A DNA stretch of 64,000 nucleotides from Capnocytophaga sp. oral taxon 878. Lineage in GTDB: Bacteria; Bacteroidota; Bacteroidia; Flavobacteriales; Flavobacteriaceae. The stretch spans positions 2,703,501 through 2,767,500 of the forward strand of contig NZ_CP027229.1 of NCBI RefSeq assembly GCF_002999135.1, read 5' to 3'. Every line of letters starts with the position of its first letter. Position 1 is the first letter of the stretch. A program made the position numbers and the translations under genes. Shown piece after piece: positions 38,358 through 47,610 of this stretch. The notes below the pieces were generated by a model that was not told where the DNA came from, made no database searches, and saw nothing but the letters and a program-made list of their open reading frames with translations.

Positions 38358-39038
38358 ATGGTAATAGCAATACTTACAGCTTTTATAGCTATAAATGTAG
38401 TACTAAAACTTAGCTTTTGGAAGTTCTGGCATACAGCTGTATGGGGAGGAGTAGCTTTTTTATTTGTATACTTAGCTACTGATTTTGCTTCAGAACAATC
38501 ACAAGTGGCTTTAGATGCTATGCTGAACAACCCTACGGTATTGAGCAATATCACGGTGTTACTTACTGTTGAAACTGCTTTGTGTATCGCTTTTTGTTTT
38601 AGTTCATTACGCACTCTTTTTAAAGGCACTCAAAGTAAATGGAATAAAATATTGCAATGGTATCCTAACCTGTTGCTTTTTCCTGCACTTTTTTACCTAC
38701 TTACCCAGAGTATTTTTTATTTTACAGGAGTTTCGTTTGCTTATATAGCTTTAGGAGTAGGTACAGTTATTTTTCTGTGTATAGTAGGAGGAGCTTTGGG
38801 TATAAAGAAGCTATTACCAGAGAAAGATCTTCGTTTAGAGCTCCATTTTTTGGTAAGCCTACTTATTACGCTATTAGGGCTTATAAGTACTGCTAATGGC
38901 CAAATACTATATATGCCCCAAAGTGAGCCGCTAAACATACAAGTTTTAGGAACTACTTTTTTGTTTTTTATACTCCTATTTACTGTAGGATTTGTGTTGA
39001 GTAAATTGTATTGGAAATTTAGAAGAAATAGAATATAA
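38358..39038 (+). CDS. multi-pass membrane protein of unknown function
   Basis: A 226-residue protein with about seven hydrophobic segments (roughly residues 1-18, 22-43, 62-84, 100-122, 124-148, 160-180 and 197-220) and a basic C-terminal end (KFRRNRI). No motif was recognised. It sits 21 nt after pyrR and 24 nt before the SPOR gene, so it is probably part of the same transcript. Confidence 0.75.
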   Translation: MVIAILTAFIAINVVLKLSFWKFWHTAVWGGVAFLFVYLATDFASEQSQVALDAMLNNPTVLSNITVLLTVETALCIAFCFSSLRTLFKGTQSKWNKILQWYPNLLLFPALFYLLTQSIFYFTGVSFAYIALGVGTVIFLCIVGGALGIKKLLPEKDLRLELHFLVSLLITLLGLISTANGQILYMPQSEPLNIQVLGTTFLFFILLFTVGFVLSKLYWKFRRNRI

Positions 39039-39062
39039 TCCTTGATTTATAACATTTAGACT

Positions 39063-39416
39063 ATGAAAAAACTAATAATAGCCGCAGGGCTTATCATTTC
39101 GGCAGTAACAGTTAGTTCTGCACAAGTAACCTTTAATAACGATAGCAATATTGCTGAAGCTATGGAAGTTAAAAAGGAAGTTGCTAGATCGGAAAGTGCT
39201 TTTCAAGTGCAGATATATAATGGCAATATTACTGAAGCTAATAAAACTTTATTAGAGGCAAAAAATCTTTTCAAACAATATCCAGTAATACTTAGCTTTG
39301 AGTCGCCGAACTACAAAGTACGTGTTGGAAGTTTTCGCACTCGTTTAGAAGCTGAAAAGAACTTAGCTGAGATTAAGAAAAACTATGTAGCGGCTTTTGT
39401 TGTTGGTTTAAAATAA
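39063..39416 (+). CDS. SPOR-domain protein
   Basis: A 117-residue secreted protein. A Sec signal peptide (residues 1-20, cleaved near SSAQ) is followed by a SPOR domain: FQVQIYNGNITEA at the start, YKVRVGSFRTRLEAEKNL in the middle, and a final strand. SPOR domains bind denuded septal peptidoglycan, so a periplasmic cell-wall role is likely. It starts 24 nt after the membrane protein gene and ends 20 nt before the kinase. Confidence 0.87.
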   Translation: MKKLIIAAGLIISAVTVSSAQVTFNNDSNIAEAMEVKKEVARSESAFQVQIYNGNITEANKTLLEAKNLFKQYPVILSFESPNYKVRVGSFRTRLEAEKNLAEIKKNYVAAFVVGLK

Positions 39417-39436
39417 CCTTTATATTGCCTCATCTT

Positions 39437-40894
39437 ATGTTTAAGAAAAACTCATTACGCTTCCAGATTTTTTTGAGTATGACTCTGCTTGTACTCGTAG
39501 CTTTTGCTATCTTAGCCTTTGTAATGGTGGGGCAGTACAGGAAACAAGCTTTAGAATACCACGATGAACGCCTTATAGATAAGGAAAACCAAATTAAAAT
39601 GCAAATACAATATGTATTTTCTCAAACTACTTTTCCTGTTGAAACTATTTATATTCCTCTTATCTTTCGTGAGGATATTTATTCTATAGCTAATATTCAA
39701 AACTTAAACTTCGCCTTGTATGACCTTGACGGAGTACTGCTTAAAAGCTCTAAAGCATCATTGTCGCCTGACCAAGATGCTTTTTTTATACCCCAAAGTG
39801 TACTAAGTGAACTTTCGTCTACTCTTGATAAACGCATAGTGGAACATCATGAACTTGTAGGGAGAGGTTATCAAACATCATATACCTATATTACAGACTT
39901 ACAGTTTAAACCTATTGCTATTCTCAATATTCCTTATTTTGAAAATGACACCTTCAATGAGCGTGCGCTTGAAGGATCACTTTACCGCCTTAGTATTGTA
40001 TACTTCACTCTTTTGGTAATATCTTTAACAGTAGCTTACTTCATTTCAAAGTATATTACCAAATCACTTAAAACTATTGAGAGTAGATTACAGAAAACGC
40101 GTTTGCTATCAAGAAATGAGAAGATAACACTTAAATCGGCACCTACTGAAATTACGGAGCTTGTGACTGCTTATAATGCGATGATTGATGAGATAGAGAA
40201 TAGTAAAGCTCTTCTTGCAAAATCGGAAAGGGAACAAGCTTGGCGCGATATGGCTAAACAAGTAGCTCACGAAATTAAAAACCCGCTGACCCCTATGCGC
40301 CTTTCGGTGCAAAGCTATCAGCGTAAAGCTAATAGGGAGGCACAAACAACTGAGGATACAAATGAATTTTGCGAATCACTAATACAGCAAATAGATATTC
40401 TTAGCAATATATCGACCGCTTTTTCAGCTCTTACTAATATGCCAGCAAAGAATGATGAAGAGCTTAACTTTGTAGCAGTTATTAAGCGTACGCTGGATAT
40501 TTTTAATGATAATACAATTCAATTTAACTATTCACAACCTGAAATTATAGCTGTTTTTGATAAAGACCAGTTGGGGCGTGTGGTTACTAATCTTGTGAAA
40601 AATGCTATTCAAGCAACAGAGAATGAGTCTGCACCACAAATAGAAGTAGCCCTTACTAAAGATGAACAATATATTACCCTGAAAGTTACTGATAACGGTA
40701 TAGGTATTGCAGAAGCAGACCATCATAAGATTTTTGAACCTAAATTTACTACCAAAACGAGTGGTAGTGGCTTAGGCTTGGCAATGGTGAAGAATATTAT
40801 CTTATCATATAATGGTAACATTAGCTTTACTTCGGAACTAGGGAAAGGAAGTGAGTTTGTGGTTCAAATACCAGTATTTCAAAGAACGAACTGA
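39437..40894 (+). CDS. NtrY-like sensor histidine kinase
   Basis: A 485-residue inner-membrane kinase. It has a first membrane segment (about residues 10-32), a periplasmic sensor region of about 150 residues, a second membrane segment near residue 195 and a HAMP-like linker. The phosphoacceptor H278 is in VAHEIKNPLTPMRLSVQSYQR-type sequence (H-E-I-K-N-P-L-T-P). The ATPase region has the N box NLVKNAIQATE, the G1 box DNGIGIA and the G2 box GSGLGLAMVK. Start chosen at the ATG 39437 rather than a TTG four codons earlier. No response regulator is adjacent, so its partner is elsewhere. The HEIKNPLTPMRLS pattern is the NtrY/PorY class. Confidence 0.92.
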   Translation: MFKKNSLRFQIFLSMTLLVLVAFAILAFVMVGQYRKQALEYHDERLIDKENQIKMQIQYVFSQTTFPVETIYIPLIFREDIYSIANIQNLNFALYDLDGVLLKSSKASLSPDQDAFFIPQSVLSELSSTLDKRIVEHHELVGRGYQTSYTYITDLQFKPIAILNIPYFENDTFNERALEGSLYRLSIVYFTLLVISLTVAYFISKYITKSLKTIESRLQKTRLLSRNEKITLKSAPTEITELVTAYNAMIDEIENSKALLAKSEREQAWRDMAKQVAHEIKNPLTPMRLSVQSYQRKANREAQTTEDTNEFCESLIQQIDILSNISTAFSALTNMPAKNDEELNFVAVIKRTLDIFNDNTIQFNYSQPEIIAVFDKDQLGRVVTNLVKNAIQATENESAPQIEVALTKDEQYITLKVTDNGIGIAEADHHKIFEPKFTTKTSGSGLGLAMVKNIILSYNGNISFTSELGKGSEFVVQIPVFQRTN

Positions 40895-41097
40895 GAGTTT
40901 TAAAACTTTAACGCTGCAAAGTTCGGATGTTTGGCTAAGGTGCACAAATAACTGTTTCGCGATGAAACGGACTTGTAAACTAAAGTGTTACTAATTAGCT
41001 GATAATGACTTCACAGAAGCGATGCTTTATCTTCTTTTAAAAATAGAAATCTTCTTAAATTTTAAGTGAAAACAACATTCGAGAAACAGAAATAAAA
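40895..41097. other. intergenic region between convergent operons
   Basis: No gene seen. It contains only weak small inverted repeats such as GTTTC/GAAAC near 40950-40975. No strong T-run terminator for the plus-strand kinase operon was found. Confidence 0.4.
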
Positions 41098-41131
41098 AGG
41101 TTAATGATTGCAAGAAGCTAATCATTAACCT
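41088..41131 (-). terminator. terminator of the heme/surface operon
   Basis: AGGTTAATGATT (41098-41109) and AATCATTAACCT (41120-41131) are a perfect 12-bp inverted repeat. On the minus strand the stem is followed by TTTTTATTT, giving an intrinsic terminator 62 nt past the last gene of the operon. Confidence 0.82.
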
Positions 41132-41193
41132 GTGAGAAACACACAAAATTGTGTGATGGTGTGAACTATTTCTGTTGGGAGAGAGGCTGCAGG

Positions 41194-42243
41194 TTAGGGG
41201 GTGATAGTGATTGTTAGTATTTTTTCTTCTCGACTAATACGATCATAAAAAGTAGCTTGAAAGCTGCCTGCTTTTAAACCTCTTACTCCTAAGATTTTAT
41301 TATCGGGGGTGATGGCTATGTAAGCAATTTCTTCGGTGGCTTTGTCACGCTTTAATCCGTACTTGTTACTACCAGATATGCTGGCAGCTTCCTGCTCGCC
41401 TACTTTTATTGTGAAAGTAGTTTTATCAATAACTAAGGGTTTGAAGGGAACATTTCGGTTGATATAATAGCCGTAAAGACTCCAGAAAGCATCTTCATAA
41501 CGATAATCATCGGTTGCTATTTTGGGTACAGTAATTTCTTTGAGAGTTTTAATAGGGAAAGGACCTACACTGCCTTGAGCTGTGTTCACGATATTAAGAC
41601 GCGGAGGATAAGTAGCAAGCACTTTTACTGTGGCAAGCTCTGTATCAATAAAAGCTCCTGTACCTATTTGTCCTACTGATTTGGGGATTGTTATTTCTTT
41701 TAGATTTTTATTGCCAGCAAAAGCTTGCTCTTTGATATAGATAAGGTTATCGGGGAGTTTTACTTCGCTAAGAGCTGCATCGGCAAAGGCGTACATATCG
41801 ATTTCGGCTACGGAATTGGGTATGCTGATTTTTTGTAGGCTGCGACACTCTTCAAACGTTCTGACATTAATCTTTTTAAAGGCTGCATTTTCGGGTAGTG
41901 TTATGTGACTAAGAGAAGTACAACCTTTAAAGGCTCCTTGCCCAATACTTTCAACAGTGTTGGGCAATATTATTTTTGTGATAGTAGTATTGTCTTTAAA
42001 AGCCTCATCGGCAATGGATTCTACTTTTTTTAGCTGAGAATCGGTAGTGAAGTTAACCACAGTGGTGCTGGTACTTGTGAACTTGACTAATTCCCGACCG
42101 CTATTACTAAGGGTATAAGTGAAGGTAGGTGCTGGTGGGGTAGGGGTAGGTAGTGGAGTAGGGGTAGGGGTATCACTGCCTTTGCTGCAGCTGAGCGCAA
42201 AGGCAATGAGGGTAAGGGGTATTAATAGGAATATTCGTTTCAT
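41194..42243 (-). CDS. BspA-type leucine-rich-repeat surface lipoprotein
   Basis: A 349-residue predicted lipoprotein with lipobox Cys at residue 19 (ALSC), then a Thr/Pro-rich linker (residues about 26-40). LRR_5/BspA-like repeats follow (residues about 75-215): IADEAFKDNTTITKI, IGQGAFKGCTSLSHI, NVRTFEECRSLQKI and IKEQAFAGNKNLKEI. The C-terminal 80 residues look like a bacterial Ig-like domain. BspA-type LRR proteins bind host matrix or other bacteria. The start is the ATG at 42243, overlapping the PorP-like stop by one base; an in-frame TTG is ignored. It is the last gene of the operon. Confidence 0.88.
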   Translation of the reverse strand: MKRIFLLIPLTLIAFALSCSKGSDTPTPTPLPTPTPPAPTFTYTLSNSGRELVKFTSTSTTVVNFTTDSQLKKVESIADEAFKDNTTITKIILPNTVESIGQGAFKGCTSLSHITLPENAAFKKINVRTFEECRSLQKISIPNSVAEIDMYAFADAALSEVKLPDNLIYIKEQAFAGNKNLKEITIPKSVGQIGTGAFIDTELATVKVLATYPPRLNIVNTAQGSVGPFPIKTLKEITVPKIATDDYRYEDAFWSLYGYYINRNVPFKPLVIDKTTFTIKVGEQEAASISGSNKYGLKRDKATEEIAYIAITPDNKILGVRGLKAGSFQATFYDRISREEKILTITITP

Positions 42244-43130
42244 TACCAATAGAATTTGATTAAAACTTCGTGTATATTACGCAAGCTGGAGCTTATATTG
42301 CTATTGAAGGTAGTTTCAAAGCCATAGCCTATTGCAAAATGCCAATCGGGAATTTTGAAGAGTGCATAAGCATTGATATTCTGCTGGCTGTGATAGCCTA
42401 AACCACCTTCGAGACAGTTGGCGTATAGGACTGTGGCTGTAGCATCTACTTGGTAGTTACTATCCTGATTTATATAAGCTTGGAGGCTAGGACGCAGTGT
42501 AATATCGGGGGTTATGCCCCAAGAGTACCCAGCTTGGAGATAAAAGTTGATACGCTCGGAAACTGATGTTACTACTTCATTGCTAATTTTTGTTTTATCG
42601 GAAGCGAAAAGGTTAGGCGCTGCCAAGCCAGCAAAGAAGTTATTCCGTACGTAATATACCCCTACCCCCATATTGGGCTGGAAACGCCCTGATACGCCTT
42701 GTAGGTAGGGATCGAAAGAGGGGTTATAGGTTTTTAGCTTGCTGCTATCGATATTGAAGAGATTTCCGCCAGCTTTTAGTCCTAAATAGAGTTCAGAGCT
42801 TGGGCTAAGAGGTAGCTGGTAGGAAAAATCGGCAAAGAAGGCTGTTTGCCTTTGTATAAACACTTTTTCACTTACTACCGAAGCCCCCAGCCCTATGCGA
42901 GGGCTGAGGCGGTGGGTAGTATTAAGTGTTTGCTGTTGGGGGTTATCGGAATGGGATGATTGCCCCCATTGGTTACGCAGGTTAAGGGTAATGTTGTGCT
43001 TTTCGGTAGTGCCTACTGCGGCGGGATTCATAACGTTTTGGAAGTTATTAAAGAATATATAGCTAGGCGTTTGTGCTGCTACATAGGTGGCACAGAGTGC
43101 TATAATGCTTGATATAATTAGTTTTTTCAT
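42243..43130 (-). CDS. PorP/SprF family outer-membrane protein
   Basis: A 295-residue protein with a signal peptide (residues 1-19, ending AAQ) and a PorP/SprF-type beta-barrel: FNNFQNVMNPAAVG near the N-terminus and the RIGLGASVVSEKVF, FADFSYQLPLS and SELYLGLKAGGNLF strands are typical. Members act with T9SS type B substrates, often encoded just downstream of them, as here: the metalloprotease gene with a type B C-terminal domain ends 6 nt upstream. It probably helps secrete or anchor that protein. Confidence 0.93.
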   Translation of the reverse strand: MKKLIISSIIALCATYVAAQTPSYIFFNNFQNVMNPAAVGTTEKHNITLNLRNQWGQSSHSDNPQQQTLNTTHRLSPRIGLGASVVSEKVFIQRQTAFFADFSYQLPLSPSSELYLGLKAGGNLFNIDSSKLKTYNPSFDPYLQGVSGRFQPNMGVGVYYVRNNFFAGLAAPNLFASDKTKISNEVVTSVSERINFYLQAGYSWGITPDITLRPSLQAYINQDSNYQVDATATVLYANCLEGGLGYHSQQNINAYALFKIPDWHFAIGYGFETTFNSNISSSLRNIHEVLIKFYW

Positions 43131-43136
43131 TGGGGT

Positions 43137-46100
43137 TTAGTAATTAATGTAAAGCCAACCTTCTTGAGTAGCTTTGTCTTTAATGGTGAATTTATAGAAA
43201 TAATAGCCTTGAGGTACTTTTTTGCCATCGATACCGATACCTTTCCACTGATTGTGGTACCCACGAGCTTCATAGACTAATAGCCCTGTACGTGAGTAAA
43301 TTTGCAGGGTGTTTTGCTTATAGAGGCTTATGCGCTGGATTACAAAACTATCATTAATGCCATCCTCATTAGGAGAAAAAGCATTAGGGATGAGAACAGT
43401 GTCGAAATCTTTATCCTTATCATTAGGAGTGCCATCACCGTCGGCATCATCATCACAGGTATCGCCAATGCCATCGCGGTCGGTATCTTCTTGGTTGGGG
43501 TTATAGTGATAAGGGCAGTTATCTTTACTATTTTCTCTGCCATCGCCATCAAGGTCGTTATCACAAGCATCGCCTATGCCATCGCCATCGGTGTCTGTTT
43601 GTGAAGGATTGGGGATGTAAGGGCAATTATCTTGTGCATTGGGTATGCCATCGCCATCGATATCATCATCACAGACATCGCCGATGCCGTCTTTATCGGT
43701 GTCGGCTTGGTCGGGGTTATGGGTGTCGGGGCAGTTATCAAGGTTATTTTTCACGCCATCGCCATCGCGATCGTCGTCACAAGCGTCGCCTATGCCGTCT
43801 TTATCGAGGTCTTTTTGGTCGGGGTTAATAAGATCAGGACAGTTGTCTTTTTCATCGGGAACTTTGTCCAAATCACGGTCGCCGCTACATATATCGCCAA
43901 TGCCATCATTGTCAGAATCTTTTTGGTCGGGGTTGGCGTGGTAAGGGCAGTTATCTTGCTGGTTGGGGATGCCATCGCCATCGGCATCGGGGTCGCAAGC
44001 ATCGCCTATGCCGTCTTTATCGGTATCGCGTTGGTTGGTGTTTTTAATATCGGGGCAGTTATCATAAGAGTTACGAACGCCATCGCCATCGCGATCGTCG
44101 TCACAGACATCGCCTATGCCATCGCCATCAAGGTCGGCTTGGTCGGGGTTGGCAGTTTCGATACAGTTATCTTGACTATCGGGGATGCCATCGCCATCGA
44201 CATCGGCATCGTCTTTCACAATAATTTTACCTAAATTCACTGCCAAGAATATGTTATTGGTAGGGCGAATCATAAAGCGGCCATTGGTGGTAGTAAAATC
44301 GGTAGTTACGGTAAAAGTGTAAGTACCGTTATTAGGGATATTGGCTGCGAGAGTTTTGGTAAATGTTTTGCCATCGGCAGCAAATAGGATATTTACTTTT
44401 TGTGCATTAATTTCTTCTTTATCGGTATTGGCCACTGCCCACGTGATGGTGTGAGTTTTGCCTATGAACCAATAGCTTTTTTGGAGCTGAGAGGTGACTT
44501 CAAAGGGGCCAGCAGTATTCACTACATTGACTTTGATAGTGCTAAAACTTGTGTTACCTGTACTTTGGTCGGTTTCACGGTCGGCACGTTTGCCTAAGGT
44601 TTTATCGGTAACTACGAAAGCCCAAGTGAGGGAACGCTTTACGCTAGTAACGGTTTCCCAATTACTACGGCGGTTGGGGTTGCGCTCACTTAGCTTCCCT
44701 TCTAAAATGCTGCTAAGGCGAGGGATGTAACGTTCGGTTGATTGGCTGGGAGGTAGGGAGCGTGCTATAGGCCCTTCGGAAAGGTTATCGCCAAACACAT
44801 CGGCAGTAACGGTAGGGCGCCCAGGTTGTGGGCTATTGTGTTGCTCCCAAGTGTAGTATAGCTGATCATTATCGGCATCGGTAGCGGAGCCTACTAAATG
44901 ATAGGCGGTGCTTTGAGGAATGGTGTAGTCCTGCAAATCATTAATTACAGGAGGTGTATTGGTAATAGGTGTTTTGGTAGCACAGCTGGTGCTGCTGATG
45001 TATTTCATTATTTGCCATACGCTTATGTGGTTAAAATAAGGGTCGGTACGGGCTTGTACATCATTGGAGCCAGAGATACCTGCGTAGCCCATAATGGTGG
45101 AGCCACTACCAGGTTCGACTTGGGCGCCAGAGCTTTCGTTTTGGAGGTTATGTACGTGGTTTGCTCCCATTTGGTGGCCTAACTCGTGACAGAAGAAATC
45201 GATATCGAAGATGTCTTTTTCGGTGTTTTTGAGGTTTCCGGCAGAGAAGGCTCTTCCTTTATCATTTTTATCGCATACGCAGCCTATACAGCCTGCGTTA
45301 CCATTGGGCTGGTTGGTGTGGTGGAATACGTGTCCTACATCGTATTTATCATTGCCTACTTTTTCATCTAAGAATTTTTGGAGAGGCTCGCCAGTCCAGC
45401 TCATATTGAGGTTATTGCGGAAGGGGTCGTCTTTACGGTTGCGGATGATAGTTTCTTCGCCAGAAACGAGCTGGAACTGTATAGACATTTGGGTGCGGTA
45501 TACTTGGTTGGCTCTTTGGACGGTAGAGACTACTTGTTCCAGAGCTTTTTCGGGACGGCTACCGAACTGAGCGGTATAATCACTAGTAGTAGCTATAGCG
45601 ATGCGTAGGGTACGCAAGCTGTTTTCGGTTTCGAAGGTGTTGCGTAGGGTAGCATTAGAGGCTTGGGTAGGGCGTGCTGTATGGCTTAAGTGGCTTATGC
45701 GTGCTGCTGTTTGGCAGCTAAAGGTCATCTTATCGATAGCATTGGCACGGTGGTAGGCTATGTGTTTTACTCCGTTTTTGCTTGAAGGCTGTACAAAGGA
45801 GTAAGAGTTATTAAGGCTGATTATTACGGAGAGTCCGTTTTCGCCCCAAGTAAAGGAAACTTCTTTGTTGGGGTTTTGGGTGGAGTACCCTGCATAAGTT
45901 TGGATTTGAGGGTAGCGAGCTTGTAGGGCAGGGGAGAGGACAGGCTGAGGTTTCACTATAAAAGTTTCGAGCTGCCCATCGGCATTGGGGAGTAGTATTT
46001 CGACCCCTTGGGCAGTAGGACGTGCTGCGGGGTTATGGAGTGCTTTGGCAAAGGCTTTTCGGTTTAAATTATACTCGAAGTGAGTAGTGGTTGGGGTGTT

Positions 46101-46208
46101 GGTAGTTGTGCTGCGATTGGTGAATTGGGTTTGCTTCCAGTAGCTTTGAGCCTGAGAGGTAATAGTTATTAGGCAGGCGGCTATTAGTAGGATATAATTT
46201 CTGAACAT
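43137..46208 (-). CDS. T9SS-secreted reprolysin-like metalloprotease with thrombospondin-3 repeats
   Basis: A 1,023-residue secreted zinc protease. It has a signal peptide (residues 1-20), a propeptide region, then a catalytic domain with HELGHQMGANH at about 341-351, the extended metzincin HExxHxxGxxH site. Next come a region with cadherin/Ig-like strands and a calcium-binding thrombospondin type 3 repeat array at about 667-930 (many DxDxDGxxD loops alternating with DNCP). Last is a gliding-motility-type C-terminal domain beginning VLIPNAFSPNEDG near 935, the type B T9SS sorting signal. The downstream PorP/SprF gene fits this. It could degrade host proteins or hemoproteins and feed the heme receptor of the same operon; that is inference. 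Long plus-strand open frames opposite the array are composition artefacts. Confidence 0.93.
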   Translation of the reverse strand: MFRNYILLIAACLITITSQAQSYWKQTQFTNRSTTTNTPTTTHFEYNLNRKAFAKALHNPAARPTAQGVEILLPNADGQLETFIVKPQPVLSPALQARYPQIQTYAGYSTQNPNKEVSFTWGENGLSVIISLNNSYSFVQPSSKNGVKHIAYHRANAIDKMTFSCQTAARISHLSHTARPTQASNATLRNTFETENSLRTLRIAIATTSDYTAQFGSRPEKALEQVVSTVQRANQVYRTQMSIQFQLVSGEETIIRNRKDDPFRNNLNMSWTGEPLQKFLDEKVGNDKYDVGHVFHHTNQPNGNAGCIGCVCDKNDKGRAFSAGNLKNTEKDIFDIDFFCHELGHQMGANHVHNLQNESSGAQVEPGSGSTIMGYAGISGSNDVQARTDPYFNHISVWQIMKYISSTSCATKTPITNTPPVINDLQDYTIPQSTAYHLVGSATDADNDQLYYTWEQHNSPQPGRPTVTADVFGDNLSEGPIARSLPPSQSTERYIPRLSSILEGKLSERNPNRRSNWETVTSVKRSLTWAFVVTDKTLGKRADRETDQSTGNTSFSTIKVNVVNTAGPFEVTSQLQKSYWFIGKTHTITWAVANTDKEEINAQKVNILFAADGKTFTKTLAANIPNNGTYTFTVTTDFTTTNGRFMIRPTNNIFLAVNLGKIIVKDDADVDGDGIPDSQDNCIETANPDQADLDGDGIGDVCDDDRDGDGVRNSYDNCPDIKNTNQRDTDKDGIGDACDPDADGDGIPNQQDNCPYHANPDQKDSDNDGIGDICSGDRDLDKVPDEKDNCPDLINPDQKDLDKDGIGDACDDDRDGDGVKNNLDNCPDTHNPDQADTDKDGIGDVCDDDIDGDGIPNAQDNCPYIPNPSQTDTDGDGIGDACDNDLDGDGRENSKDNCPYHYNPNQEDTDRDGIGDTCDDDADGDGTPNDKDKDFDTVLIPNAFSPNEDGINDSFVIQRISLYKQNTLQIYSRTGLLVYEARGYHNQWKGIGIDGKKVPQGYYFYKFTIKDKATQEGWLYINY

Positions 46209-46285
46209 CTTTTATGTTAATGATTTAATGGTTAATTGCCCCCTACCCTTAAAGGGAGGATAAGGGGCAAAGGGTGTTGTAGTTT

Positions 46286-47467
46286 TTACTTGAGGAGTTG
46301 GTATTCAAGGGTGGGGTAACCACGTTCGCCTGCATCGTTTTTGTAGGCTTTTATTTTTAGTTTAAAGAAGTTTCCGTCGCCATCTTGAATGACAAAGTAA
46401 ACGTTGCGTAGTAGTCCGTTTTGGAGGTCGCGCCAGTTTTTGCCTATGATGATTTGGGAGTTGTATTTTTCGGTAGAAAGGTTTAGTTTTTTGGTATTTT
46501 CGATAGTGTATTGGTTGTATAGATTGTCGCGTTCTTCAATGGAAGAGGCTGGGGTGAAGAAGGTAGCGCGTGTGCCTCCTAAAAGGTTATTTATGATGAA
46601 ATCGGGGTAGAAGTTTATGGCGTTTTGAACGCTGTATTTTTGGCTAAACCAACCGGTAAAGGTAGAGAAGCACAAATCCCAATCGCGTTTGCGAGGTTGT
46701 ACTTGTACTTTGTCGCCTGTTTCGAGTTTTAGGAATATGAAGTTGTATTGAGGGTCTTTATCGACAGTGTAGGTTTTGACACTTGCCTCATGTGTGGTGG
46801 TGTTTTTGGCGTATAGTACTTTGTAGCCATTGCCGTTGCGCAAGACGCGTATTTTAGCCCAACCGCGATGGTTGCCAAGTAGATTGACGCTGCCTTTTAC
46901 GGGGGTTACATTGCTGATTTCAAAGCCCATACTCATTAGGTATATTTTGTTATCCTCGGGATTGGCTGAGATTTCGGCAATGGCGGTGCCTGAGCCGGGT
47001 TCGGCTTTGGTGGGAGCGAGGTGCCCACGAGGGTCGTCGATGATATGGGATGCGGCGAACTTGGCTTGATTTTGTTGTCCGACACTGGTATTGAGGAGAA
47101 GGAAATCGTCCTTAGGGATGCTGGTGGTCATAGAGGTTAGGCTGGTAGCGCTTACTGCCATACCTATGGTGGGGTTCAGGATTGCGTAGAACTCATCGCC
47201 GCAGTAGAGGGCGATATCCCAGCTGTCGCGCTTAATGAGGGTAGTTTTTCCGGTAGATAAATCGAGGTATACTTGGTTGGGCTGGTTGGGGCCACCTACT
47301 TCGGGGCTAATGATGTATTCTTTGCCTGCTTGGATGGTGGTGGTACCACTTTGGGTGGTTTGATTATTTTGGGGGTTATCGGGGAGCTGTTTGCCTCCGT
47401 TTTCTTCTTTTTGGCAAGCTGTAAATAGGCTTGCTAAGATGCTTAATGTTAGAATTATTTTTTTCAT
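46286..47467 (-). CDS. HmuY-family heme-binding lipoprotein
   Basis: A 393-residue lipoprotein with lipobox Cys at residue 18 (FTAC) followed by QKEEN. The body has HmuY-like beta structure: WDIALYCGDEF near residue 85, YLMSMGFEISN, and the second-half WDLCFSTFTGWF. HmuY proteins strip heme from hemoproteins and pass it to a TonB-dependent receptor, which here is the gene just upstream in the operon. The C-Q-K-E-E sequence fits the export signal known from Capnocytophaga surface lipoproteins (a K followed by two acidic residues near +2), so display on the cell surface is predicted. Whether it binds heme cannot be read from sequence. Confidence 0.87.
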   Translation of the reverse strand: MKKIILTLSILASLFTACQKEENGGKQLPDNPQNNQTTQSGTTTIQAGKEYIISPEVGGPNQPNQVYLDLSTGKTTLIKRDSWDIALYCGDEFYAILNPTIGMAVSATSLTSMTTSIPKDDFLLLNTSVGQQNQAKFAASHIIDDPRGHLAPTKAEPGSGTAIAEISANPEDNKIYLMSMGFEISNVTPVKGSVNLLGNHRGWAKIRVLRNGNGYKVLYAKNTTTHEASVKTYTVDKDPQYNFIFLKLETGDKVQVQPRKRDWDLCFSTFTGWFSQKYSVQNAINFYPDFIINNLLGGTRATFFTPASSIEERDNLYNQYTIENTKKLNLSTEKYNSQIIIGKNWRDLQNGLLRNVYFVIQDGDGNFFKLKIKAYKNDAGERGYPTLEYQLLK

Positions 47468-47515
47468 TGTAAAATAGATTATTTAATTTATTATTGTTTG
47501 TGATATGTGAGTAAC

Positions 47516-47557
47516 TATCCTTCGTTTATAGTTCGTTTATAGTTCGTTCATCGTTCG
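47516..47557 (-). repeat. 11-bp direct-repeat cluster, copy C
   Basis: Partial TATCCTTCG, then TTTATAGTTCG twice and TTCATCGTTCG. Read on the minus strand this is CGAACGATGAA, two CGAACTATAAA and a partial CGAAGGATA, closely matching copy A unit by unit. It lies in the 143-nt gap between the TonB receptor and HmuY genes, flanked by a G-rich plus strand. Confidence 0.9.
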
Positions 47558-47610
47558 TTTGGGGTAGGGGGTGGTTAGGTGTAGGTTGGTGGGTGCTAAG
47601 GGAGCGTGTG

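Noticed and set aside
43302-44234. Overlapping plus-strand ORFs of up to 200 codons
   Set aside because: Antisense images of the Asp-rich thrombospondin-3 array; their Ile/Val/Ala-repeat composition is an artefact of the GAT/GGC codon pattern.
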